Positions 1 through 6,338 of a stretch of DNA of 6,906 nt are shown piece by piece (the stretch's first letter is position 1; every line of letters begins with the position of its first letter). The notes beneath the pieces are model-generated. The model worked only from the letters and a program-made list of their open reading frames with translations. It did no database searches and was not told the DNA's origin. Position numbers and translations under genes: made by a program. Source of the stretch: an uncultured Lachnospiraceae bacterium (GTDB taxonomy: Bacteria; Bacillota; Clostridia; Lachnospirales; Lachnospiraceae); NCBI GenBank assembly GCA_949346185.1, contig CASGVX010000112.1:1-6906 (forward strand), written 5' to 3'.

Positions 1-1461
1 GGCCACCTGTTTGGTCTTGCTGTACTCTCTGCCAGTACCCGAAATAGTGAGCCCCTGATTCTCTAATTTTGCAGTGGCATCTTCCACTGTCATGTCCGCC
101 ACGCTGGGAACTACCACGCCCTCTTCTTCCTTGCTGTAATACACCGTCACGGAAGCGCCTTCTTCCACTTCCTCGCCAGCTTTGGGATTCTGCTCTAACA
201 CCGTATTCGGCTTCTCGTCCGACTCCCGGGGCTCCAAGGTATATTCCAGCTTGCTATCCTGCAGCATTTCCTCTGCCTCTTCCAGCGTATGACCTACCAG
301 TTCCGGCACCTCCACCAGATTCACATCAGCGGAAGGGGATGGCGAAGCAGATGCCTCTACCTTTTTCTCCTCCTTTTTAGAAGAACCGGGCGACATGACC
401 TTTACCACTAGAAGAATCAATACTACCACGATAATCACGGCAACTACGCCGCTGCATATTTTTAAAATCCGCTCCAGCTTGGGATCCATGGCATCCTCGT
501 CCAGAACCTCCTCCCCCTCCACGCTTCGCTCCTCGGCCGCTACTTTTCTAGGCGTATCTTTCACCGCCCGCACCATGTCGTCAGAAAGCCTGATGGTAGG
601 CGAATCCGTCATCACCTCGCCCAGCACCACGTAATCCCCATCCGGTTCGGACACTGCCCGGCGCAAATCCATAATCAGCGCTGCCGCATTCTCATAGCGC
701 ATATCCGGCTTTTTCTGCATGCATTTCTCCACAATGCGGGACAGGCTGCGGGGAATGGTATCATCCAGATCAGAAATCTTGGGTGCCTCCTCGTGGACAT
801 GGGCGAAGGCCACGGATACCGTGCTCTCCCCCTGAAACGGCACTGCGCCGCAGAGCATCTCGAATATGGTCACGCCCAAGGAATAGATATCGCTCTTCTC
901 GTCACTATATCCTCCCCTGGCCTGCTCCGGGCTGATATAATGCACAGAGCCCATGGCATTGGAAGTGATGGTATTGGAGGTGGCCGCCTTGGCAATGCCA
1001 AAGTCTGTCACCTTCACCTTCCCCTCTTTGGAGATAATGATATTCTGAGGCTTGATATCCCGATGAATAATATTGTTCTTGTGAGCCTCCTCTATTCCCT
1101 GAGCAATCTGGATGCCAATGCCGATGGCCTCGTTAATCTCCAGCCTGCCCTTCTTCTCAATAAACTTTTTCAGGGTGATGCCCTCTACCAGCTCCATCAC
1201 GATATAGTGGAGATTATCGTCATCCTCCACGTCATAGACATTGACGATATTGGGGTGGGAAAGCCCTGCCACGGACTGCGCTTCCCCTCGGAACTTTGAC
1301 ACGAACTTCGCATCATTGCTATACTCCTGTTTCAGCACCTTGATGGCTACATTGCGATTCAGCCGCAAATCTCTGGCATTGTACACATCTGCCATGCCGC
1401 CGCTTCCCACTTTATCTACCACTTCATATCTCTCATTCAGAATCATTCCAGGATTCACCAT
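1..1461 (-). CDS. prkC: PASTA-domain serine/threonine protein kinase PrkC/PknB (C-terminus cut by the window edge)
   Basis: This is a membrane-anchored eukaryotic-type Ser/Thr kinase. In this family the extracellular PASTA repeats bind muropeptide or lipid II and the cytoplasmic domain phosphorylates targets in cell-wall synthesis, division and translation. The 487 residues visible include a Gly-rich loop GSGGMADVY (19-27), the catalytic Lys in VAIK (K41), the helix-C Glu (about E60), HRDIKPQN (133-140), DFG (153-155) and an activation loop with Thr161/164/166 ending in SPE (177-179). An acidic juxtamembrane linker follows, then one transmembrane helix (about 333-355), a Ser/Pro-rich stalk (about 370-377), PASTA repeat 1 (about 383-443) and the start of repeat 2 (from about 448). 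The frame stays open to base 1, so more PASTA repeats and the stop lie outside. The ATG at 1461 is chosen because a strong Shine-Dalgarno sits 9 nt upstream and the kinase fold starts right after it. It follows the phosphatase gene by 34 nt, the usual pairing. The family assignment is very secure; the number of PASTA repeats is unknown. Confidence 0.97.
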   Translation of the reverse strand, partial: MVNPGMILNERYEVVDKVGSGGMADVYNARDLRLNRNVAIKVLKQEYSNDAKFVSKFRGEAQSVAGLSHPNIVNVYDVEDDDNLHYIVMELVEGITLKKFIEKKGRLEINEAIGIGIQIAQGIEEAHKNNIIHRDIKPQNIIISKEGKVKVTDFGIAKAATSNTITSNAMGSVHYISPEQARGGYSDEKSDIYSLGVTIFEMLCGAVPFQGESTVSVAFAHVHEEAPKISDLDDTIPRSLSRIVEKCMQKKPDMRYENAAALIMDLRRAVSEPDGDYVVLGEVMTDSPTIRLSDDMVRAVKDTPRKVAAEERSVEGEEVLDEDAMDPKLERILKICSGVVAVIIVVVLILLVVKVMSPGSSKKEEKKVEASASPSPSADVNLVEVPELVGHTLEEAEEMLQDSKLEYTLEPRESDEKPNTVLEQNPKAGEEVEEGASVTVYYSKEEEGVVVPSVADMTVEDATAKLENQGLTISGTGREYSKTKQVA

Positions 1462-1470
1462 GTACCAATT

Positions 1471-1478
1471 CTCCTTCC
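1471..1478 (-). promoter_or_regulatory. Ribosome binding site of prkC
   Basis: GGAAGGAG on the minus strand lies 9 nt before the ATG at 1461. It sits within the 34-nt gap after the stop codon of the phosphatase gene. It fixes the kinase start and suggests that prkC is translated by independent ribosome entry, not by strict coupling. Confidence 0.85.
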
Positions 1479-1495
1479 ATATCCTATGACACTAA

Positions 1496-2218
1496 TTATC
1501 CGATTTCCACCAGAACGGCGGTAATATTGTCCTCCCCGCCATTCTGGTTCGCTTGGGAAATCAAAGCTTCCCCCGCCTTTTCCAATGTATCACTATGCTT
1601 TAAGATATATTCCATATCGTCGTCATCTAACATATTTGACAGGCCGTCGCTACACAGAAGAACCAAATCCCCCGGCCTGATGGGCACTTCAAAATAATCT
1701 GCACTGACCATTTCCTCCGTGCCCAAAGCCCTAGTAATAATATTCTTCTGAGGATGCATCCTTGCCTCGCTCTCGGTAAGGTTCCCATTCTTCACAAGTT
1801 CCTCCACCAGAGAATGGTCATCCGTAATCTGCTCAATCCTGTCCCGAATGAGATACAGCCGGGAATCCCCGATATTGGCCACATACATCTTATCGCCCTG
1901 ACAAGTGCATGCCACCACGGTAGTTCCCATTCCCTCGTATTCCATATGTTCCACGGACTCTTGGTAAATCGCCGCATTGGCCCTATTTACCGCCTCTTCA
2001 AATATGGTCACAGGCGTAGCGTGCCGCGTCTGTTCCACAGAAGACACCATCTGCTCCACGCACAGCCTGGACGCATGATCTCCAGCCTTATGCCCCCCCA
2101 TCCCATCTGCAACAATAAAAAGATTCCGGAAACTACCCACAGCATCTTTGCCACAATAAAAATAGTCCTGATTCATGCTTCTTTTTCTTCCAACATCTGT
2201 CTTCGCATATGCATTCAT
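1496..2218 (-). CDS. prpC: PP2C-family Ser/Thr phosphatase, Stp1/PrpC type
   Basis: This is a soluble, metal-dependent (Mn/Mg) protein phosphatase. In this family it reverses phosphorylation by the partner PASTA kinase, including autophosphorylation of the kinase and its substrates. The 240 residues match the compact bacterial PP2C length. Visible motifs are RSMNQD (13-18, metal Asp18), VADGMGGH (36-43, metal Asp38), MGTT (97-100), GDSR (117-120), DHS (134-136), ITRALG (161-166), SDG (190-192, metal Asp191) and GEDN (228-231, metal Asp230), so the active site is complete. There is no signal peptide or transmembrane helix. The ATG at 2218 overlaps the rlmN stop as ATGA and has a near-perfect Shine-Dalgarno 8 nt upstream. 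The prkC kinase gene follows 34 nt downstream. The symbol follows Bacillus usage; stp is a common synonym. Confidence 0.96.
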   Translation of the reverse strand: MNAYAKTDVGRKRSMNQDYFYCGKDAVGSFRNLFIVADGMGGHKAGDHASRLCVEQMVSSVEQTRHATPVTIFEEAVNRANAAIYQESVEHMEYEGMGTTVVACTCQGDKMYVANIGDSRLYLIRDRIEQITDDHSLVEELVKNGNLTESEARMHPQKNIITRALGTEEMVSADYFEVPIRPGDLVLLCSDGLSNMLDDDDMEYILKHSDTLEKAGEALISQANQNGGEDNITAVLVEIG

Positions 2219-3264
2219 GTAGTTTCCCTCCTTTGTCGTTTATTCCTTAACTGGCCACAGGCAGCATCAATATCACTGCCCATTTCCCTTCTTATAGTAC
2301 CATTTATATGATTTTTTTCAAGTATTAATTTAAATTCCTCCACGCGATTCCTCCGGGAGCGCTGTCCCATCCTGCCCTCCACCGGGTTCAAGGGAATCAG
2401 GTTCACATGGCAGTTCATCCCCCGCAGAAGCCCGCTCAGTTCCTCTGCATGGCCGGGGGAATCATTCTTTCCCTCCACCATGCTATACTCAAAGGTAATT
2501 CTCCGCCCAGTCTTCTCCAGATAATTCCTGCACGCCGCCAGAATTTCCTGAATGGAATGCCTCTCGGCCACGGGCATCATCTCCCGGCGCAGGACATCAT
2601 TAGAGGCATGGAGGGAAATGGCCAGGGTGATTGTCAAGTCCTCTCCCGCCAGCCTGTCTATCTGCCCCACCAAACCGCAGGTAGACAGGGTCACGTTCCT
2701 CTGGCTGATATGGAGTCCCCGTTCATCCGTAAGCATGCGAATCATAGGAATCACTTGGTCATAATTGTCCAATGGCTCCCCGATGCCCATGAGGATCACA
2801 TGGGACACCCGCTCCCCGGTCTCCCTCTGGATCTCATATATCTGATCCAGCATCTCAGAGGTGCGGAGATTCCGAACCAAGCCTCCCACTGTGGAGGCAC
2901 AGAACCGACATCCCATGCGGCATCCCACCTGGGTGGAGATGCAGACGCTATTCCCATGCCTGTACTTCATCAGGACGCTCTCCACCACATTGCCATCGGC
3001 AAGTTCCATCAGGAACTTGGAGGTTCCATCCTGCCTGGACACCTGCCTATGGATGATTGTCGCACAGCGCATGACACAGGTCTCCTGCAGCGTCCTGCGA
3101 AATTCCTTCGAGAGATTGGTCATCTCATCAAAGGAAGAAGCCAGCCTCACATGCATCCACTCATATAACTGCCTGGCGCGGAAAGCCTTCTGTCCCATAT
3201 GCAGGACGGCTTCCTCCAATGCAGCAGAATCCAGGCTCTTAATATCTAGTTTTTCCTGTTCCAT
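2215..3264 (-). CDS. rlmN: Dual-specificity 23S rRNA/tRNA adenine-C2 methyltransferase RlmN (radical SAM)
   Basis: RlmN methylates C2 of A2503 in 23S rRNA, at the peptidyl-transferase/exit-tunnel region, and of A37 in some tRNAs. It uses a 4Fe-4S cluster, two S-adenosylmethionines and a methyl-cysteine relay. The protein has 349 residues, normal for the family. It shows an N-terminal accessory domain (about 1-95), the radical-SAM CX3CX2C motif at C115, C119 and C122, and a GEP segment (MGIGEPL, 159-165) for SAM binding. The C-terminal Cys336 in DAACGQL is the methyl carrier, and Cys108 lies seven residues before the cluster, the spacing of the second catalytic Cys in E. coli RlmN. Both relay cysteines are present. 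The related resistance enzyme Cfr shares these relay cysteines, but general sequence and housekeeping context favour RlmN. The stop overlaps the phosphatase start by 4 nt. A 126-nt gap separates it from rsmB upstream. Confidence 0.97.
   Translation of the reverse strand: MEQEKLDIKSLDSAALEEAVLHMGQKAFRARQLYEWMHVRLASSFDEMTNLSKEFRRTLQETCVMRCATIIHRQVSRQDGTSKFLMELADGNVVESVLMKYRHGNSVCISTQVGCRMGCRFCASTVGGLVRNLRTSEMLDQIYEIQRETGERVSHVILMGIGEPLDNYDQVIPMIRMLTDERGLHISQRNVTLSTCGLVGQIDRLAGEDLTITLAISLHASNDVLRREMMPVAERHSIQEILAACRNYLEKTGRRITFEYSMVEGKNDSPGHAEELSGLLRGMNCHVNLIPLNPVEGRMGQRSRRNRVEEFKLILEKNHINGTIRREMGSDIDAACGQLRNKRQRRETT
2227..2233 (-). promoter_or_regulatory. Ribosome binding site of prpC, inside the 3' end of rlmN
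   Basis: AAGGAGG on the minus strand ends 8 nt before the ATG at 2218. It lies within the last codons of rlmN. Together with the ATGA overlap it supports the chosen phosphatase start and translational coupling to rlmN. Confidence 0.88.
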
Positions 3265-3272
3265 ATACCAAT

Positions 3273-3279
3273 CCCTTTT
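3273..3279 (-). promoter_or_regulatory. Ribosome binding site of rlmN
   Basis: A purine-rich stretch AAAAGGG on the minus strand ends 8 nt before the ATG at 3264. A second purine stretch (AAAGGA, 3279-3284) lies just upstream. It is weaker than the prpC and fmt sites but well placed and supports this start. Confidence 0.65.
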
Positions 3280-3318
3280 CCTTTGTCACTACTTGCAGAT
3301 ATTACCAAGAAACGGCGG

Positions 3319-3363
3319 AATCACTATGTCTTCACACAAAATATCAATCATCCATGAGTGATT
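3319..3363 (-). other. Interrupted inverted repeat in the rsmB-rlmN gap
   Basis: In the RNA-sense strand AATCACT (3363-3357) can pair with AGTGATT (3325-3319). The stem is extended by ATG (3355-3353) with CAT (3328-3326) after a one-base bulge at 3356, leaving a loop of about 24 nt. The stem is A/T-rich and no U-run follows, so it is unlikely to be an intrinsic terminator. It could be a chance match or a weak leader or processing structure. Confidence 0.25.
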
Positions 3364-3390
3364 TCTAGAAACCCATACCTTTTAACATCT

Positions 3391-4749
3391 TTATCCCTTT
3401 TGGAAGACTGCTACGAAAAAACCATCCAGCAGCCCCTCCCGGGGGAAAATCTGCACAAAGCCCTCCGTTCCGGTGCCTCCCCTGAGAGGTTTGGGAAGAA
3501 GTTCTTCTATAGAAACCCTCTCCAGAGGCAAATGCTTCTCCATCCATGCCACATTGTCCTCATTCTCCTCCCCTGCAATGGTGCAAGTACTGTATACCAA
3601 TCTGCCGCCGGGCTTTACATACCGGCACAGCGTCTGCAGAATCTTCCGCTGCAGCCTGGAAAGTTCCGGAATATCTTCTGGCTTGGTCTTATATTTGATA
3701 TCGCATTTCTTGCCAATGACTCCCAAGCCGGAACAAGGCAGATCCGCAATCACCACGTCTGCCCTCTCTTCCCATTCCTCCCGAAATATCCTGGCATCCT
3801 GCACGTAATGCTCCACATTGTCATACCCTAGACGGGCAGTGTTCTCCCTAATCTTCTCCACCTTTTCTTCCGTCAGGTCAGCAGAAATCACCACCCCCCG
3901 GCCTGCGAGAAGATCCGCCGCATGCATGGATTTTCCTCCGGGAGCGGCGCACAAGTCCAGCACCACATCCCCTGGACGGATTCCCGACACTGCGCCCACC
4001 ACCATGGAACTCTCATCCTGCACCTGCACCATTCCTTGGCGAAATGCCTCCAACTCCATGACAGAACCAATATTTTTCAGGCGCAGCGCATCAGGAAAGA
4101 GGATGCCAGGTTCCACCGTCACGCCCTGGCCCACCAGAGAATCCTTCACCTCGTCCACGGAATACCTGCTTCCCTGACAGCGCACGGCAATCCTTCCCGC
4201 CTCTGCCAGAAAGCCGGCACAGAGATTCTCCGCCTCTGCCTCTCCATAGGCGTCAACGAATCTTCTAGCAATCCACTCCGGCATGGAATATGTCACGGAC
4301 AAATAGGACAAGAACTCCTCCCGCGGCGGATAGGCAATCCTGTCCCGCCCTCTGGCGATGGTGCGCAGCACCCCATTGACAAATCCCTTCAACTGGGGAA
4401 TCTTTCTCTTCTGAACCAGTTTCACCGCCTCATTGCACACCGCAGAATCCGGCACCTGATCCATGTAGAGAATCTGGTATGCCCCCATGCGAAGAATCTC
4501 CCGTATCACGGGCTTCATCTTCCTCACCTTCACCTTGGAAAATTGATTCAGCACATAATCAATAGTTATCTGCCGCTCCACCGTGCCCTCCGCCAGACGC
4601 TGAAAGAAGGCCCTGTCTCTCTTTTCCATGGGATGTCTCTGCAGCATCCGATGAATTGCCTGATCACAGAAGGCATTCTTCTCAGAAATCTCCAGCAGTA
4701 CGTCCAGCACCAGATTCCTCACGGAAACACTCTGTCTCTCCGCCATCAC
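3391..4749 (-). CDS. rsmB: 16S rRNA (cytosine-967-C5)-methyltransferase RsmB
   Basis: RsmB transfers a methyl group from S-adenosylmethionine to C5 of C967 (E. coli numbering) of 16S rRNA, in the small-subunit decoding region. The 452 residues contain an N-terminal NusB-like RNA-binding domain (about 8-135), a linker, and a Rossmann methyltransferase domain (about 235-450). Motif I is LDLCAAPGGK (264-273). Motif IV is DLPCSG with Cys339, the release cysteine, and motif VI is YSTCT with Cys389, the nucleophile. The C-terminal DGFF (442-445) segment is typical of RsmB. Two starts are possible: GTG at 4749, overlapping the fmt stop as GTGA, or ATG at 4746, overlapping as TGATG. An AGGA lies 9 nt before the GTG and 12 nt before the ATG. 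The GTG form is given, with numbering from it; the choice changes one residue. Coupling to fmt is likely either way. Confidence 0.96.
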   Translation of the reverse strand: MMAERQSVSVRNLVLDVLLEISEKNAFCDQAIHRMLQRHPMEKRDRAFFQRLAEGTVERQITIDYVLNQFSKVKVRKMKPVIREILRMGAYQILYMDQVPDSAVCNEAVKLVQKRKIPQLKGFVNGVLRTIARGRDRIAYPPREEFLSYLSVTYSMPEWIARRFVDAYGEAEAENLCAGFLAEAGRIAVRCQGSRYSVDEVKDSLVGQGVTVEPGILFPDALRLKNIGSVMELEAFRQGMVQVQDESSMVVGAVSGIRPGDVVLDLCAAPGGKSMHAADLLAGRGVVISADLTEEKVEKIRENTARLGYDNVEHYVQDARIFREEWEERADVVIADLPCSGLGVIGKKCDIKYKTKPEDIPELSRLQRKILQTLCRYVKPGGRLVYSTCTIAGEENEDNVAWMEKHLPLERVSIEELLPKPLRGGTGTEGFVQIFPREGLLDGFFVAVFQKG

Positions 4750-5708
4750 TCACCGGCTTCCTTTCCTAGGAAATCTCCCACTTCCACCGCAAAGCCCCGC
4801 AAAAAGGCAGCCGCATCCATGCGCTTCTTCCCCTCCAGCTGCACGGAAAGGATTTTCAGCGCACCCTCCCCGGTCTGCACGATCAAACAATCCTTTTCCA
4901 CAGCGAGAATAACCCCCGGCTGTCCATAGCGCTGCAATTCGGATACTCTCTCCTCCGGCACCACATCCGCCTCCCACACCTTTAACATCTTTCCCTGAAG
5001 AAAGGTATAGGCGCTGGGCCATGGATTCAAACCTCTTACCAGCCGCTCCAACTCTGCCGCTGATTTGGCAAAATCCATCTCCCCCATATCCTTGGTAAGC
5101 ATTTTGGCATAGGTATGCTCCTCGTCATTCTGGGGAACGGGGTGGAGCAATCCCTTCCGGGCATCCTCCATCACCTTTAATATCATAGGTCCTCCCAGCA
5201 CAGATAAATGCTCAAAAAGACTGCCCCCAGTCTCCTTCTCATCCAGAATATATGTCTGAGCCATCAGGATATCTCCCGTATCTATTCCCTCGTCCATCTG
5301 CTGGATGGTCACGCCGCTCTCCTGATCCCCCTGAATGACGGACCATTGAATCGGAGCCGCCCCCCGCAGTTTGGGAAGCAGGGACGCATGGACATTCAGG
5401 CAGCCATATTCAGGTATCTCCAAGATTTCTTTCGATAAAATCTGCCCGAAGGCCACCACCACAATCACGTCCGGATACAATCTGCGCAATTCAAAAAGAA
5501 ACGCCTCATCCCGCACCCTAGCCGGCTGGTAGACGGGAAGCCCCGCCTCCACCGCCACTTCCTTCACCGGGGAACACTGCATCTTGCCCCCCCTTCCCTT
5601 GGGCTTATCCGGCTGGGTCACCACGCCAATCACCTCATGCTCGCTCTCAATCAATGCCTCCAGCGTGGGAACGGCAAAATCCGGTGTCCCCATAAACAAT
5701 ACTCTCAT
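4746..5708 (-). CDS. fmt: Methionyl-tRNA formyltransferase
   Basis: Fmt formylates Met-tRNAfMet with 10-formyl-tetrahydrofolate, making the initiator tRNA of bacterial translation. The 320 residues match the family length. The N-terminal formyltransferase Rossmann domain starts MRVLFMGTPDFAVP and carries the tRNA-contact loop QPDKPKGRGGK (32-42). The catalytic core is N105 and H107 in NVHASLLPKLRGAAP (105-119) with D143 in GIDTGD (141-146). The C-terminal OB-like domain (about 205-312) carries the conserved LNPWPSAYT (227-235). The ATG at 5708 is preferred over an in-frame ATG at 5723, because the family begins exactly here and the upstream choice would place the Shine-Dalgarno inside the gene. 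It lies 61 nt after def, whose product removes the formyl group later, and its stop overlaps rsmB. The assignment is very secure. Confidence 0.97.
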   Translation of the reverse strand: MRVLFMGTPDFAVPTLEALIESEHEVIGVVTQPDKPKGRGGKMQCSPVKEVAVEAGLPVYQPARVRDEAFLFELRRLYPDVIVVVAFGQILSKEILEIPEYGCLNVHASLLPKLRGAAPIQWSVIQGDQESGVTIQQMDEGIDTGDILMAQTYILDEKETGGSLFEHLSVLGGPMILKVMEDARKGLLHPVPQNDEEHTYAKMLTKDMGEMDFAKSAAELERLVRGLNPWPSAYTFLQGKMLKVWEADVVPEERVSELQRYGQPGVILAVEKDCLIVQTGEGALKILSVQLEGKKRMDAAAFLRGFAVEVGDFLGKEAGE

Positions 5709-5714
5709 GGTCCG

Positions 5715-5720
5715 CCTCCT
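5715..5720 (-). promoter_or_regulatory. Ribosome binding site that decides the fmt start
   Basis: AGGAGG on the minus strand ends 6 nt before the ATG at 5708. An in-frame ATG at 5723 lies directly upstream of this motif, so it cannot use it. The site therefore favours the 320-residue protein over a 325-residue form. Confidence 0.9.
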
Positions 5721-5769
5721 CATTCCATTTTCTGACTAGCAATCTGTATGCATCAGCACAAGCCTTCCC

Positions 5770-6252
5770 TTACTCCTCTGATGCCTGAGTGGTATCCAGC
5801 AAATCTCCCTCCACCTTGGACACATACATCTCTCCCGCCAGATGGTCAACCTCGTGCTGCAGGGCTCTGGCAAGCAAGCCCTCCCCCTCCACGATGATTT
5901 CCTGCATCTCCTCATTCAGCGCCTTCACCTTGGCATAATTCGCCCTAGTGACGATGCCCGCCTTCCCCGGCAAACTCAGGCATCCCTCCTGGCCAGTCTG
6001 CTCCCCGGACAATTCCAAAATCTCCGGATTGATCAGGACGATGGGGGAATCCGCCTCCTCGGTCACGTCAATCACCACGATTTTTCGCAACACCCCCACT
6101 TGGGGAGCCGCCAGACCCACTCCCTGAGCCTCATACATCGTCTCCAGCATATCATCAATCAATTCCCGGTATCTGGGCTTCATATCCTTTACTTCCCGAC
6201 ACTTCTTTTCTAAAATCTCATCTCCATATGTTCTAATCGTCCTCAATGCCAT
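5770..6252 (-). CDS. def: Peptide deformylase
   Basis: Def hydrolyses the formyl group from the N-terminal formyl-methionine of nascent proteins as they leave the ribosome, using a bound Fe2+ or other divalent metal. The 160 residues have all three family motifs. Motif I is GVGLAAPQ (44-51) and motif II is EGCLSLP (89-95) with metal ligand Cys91. Motif III is HEVDH (133-137), with metal ligands His133 and His137 and catalytic Glu134. The short length and the absence of long insertions fit a type 1 or similar compact deformylase. The ATG at 6252 is chosen because MALRTIRTYGDEIL matches the usual family N-terminus. An open frame continues upstream to an ATG at 6366, but those 38 residues overlap priA and do not look like deformylase. 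The ribosome site is weak (AAAGG, 13 nt upstream). fmt follows 61 nt downstream, the classic def-fmt pair. Confidence 0.96.
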   Translation of the reverse strand: MALRTIRTYGDEILEKKCREVKDMKPRYRELIDDMLETMYEAQGVGLAAPQVGVLRKIVVIDVTEEADSPIVLINPEILELSGEQTGQEGCLSLPGKAGIVTRANYAKVKALNEEMQEIIVEGEGLLARALQHEVDHLAGEMYVSKVEGDLLDTTQASEE

Positions 6253-6338
6253 AATGCCATCCGTACCTTTCTTTTTATATTTAGCAGCCTGCAGTTCACA
6301 ATGATATGTAAAGAACTGTGAGCAGCAACTGCCATTCA
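6253..6338 (-). other. priA-def intergenic region
   Basis: These 86 bases separate the tandem TGATGA stops of priA from the def start. They hold a short inverted repeat (CAGTTC at 6292-6297 against GAACTG at 6313-6318, 15-nt loop) without a U-run. A TATCAT element reads 6307 to 6302 on the minus strand but has no good -35 box. Nothing here supports a clear terminator or promoter, so def is most simply transcribed by read-through from priA. Confidence 0.4.

Noticed and set aside
793..1299. A 168-codon plus-strand open frame opposite the kinase domain
   Set aside because: It lies wholly antisense to the intact kinase motifs, matches no family I recognise, and reflects codon bias of the real gene on the other strand.
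2407..3168. A 253-codon plus-strand open frame opposite rlmN
   Set aside because: It is a shadow of rlmN: His/Pro/Leu-rich, with no recognisable domain, and it covers the conserved radical-SAM region on the other strand.
3365..3389. Seven-codon reading frame (MLKGMGF) just after rsmB, a possible leader peptide
   Set aside because: It is very short, overlaps nothing regulatory, has no regulatory codon run and no attenuator hairpin after it, so it is best explained by chance.
3922..4929. A 335-codon plus-strand open frame opposite rsmB and the end of fmt
   Set aside because: It spans two well-supported opposite-strand genes, is very His/Leu/Pro-rich and low in complexity, and shows no domain, so it is a shadow frame.
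6302..6307. TATCAT as the -10 box of a promoter for def
   Set aside because: At 16-18 nt upstream the best match is TTGCTG, only three of six bases to the -35 consensus. The site is too weak to call without transcript data.
6292..6318. Possible terminator hairpin after priA
   Set aside because: The stem is only 6 bp with a 15-nt loop and no U-run follows, so it does not meet the features of an intrinsic terminator.
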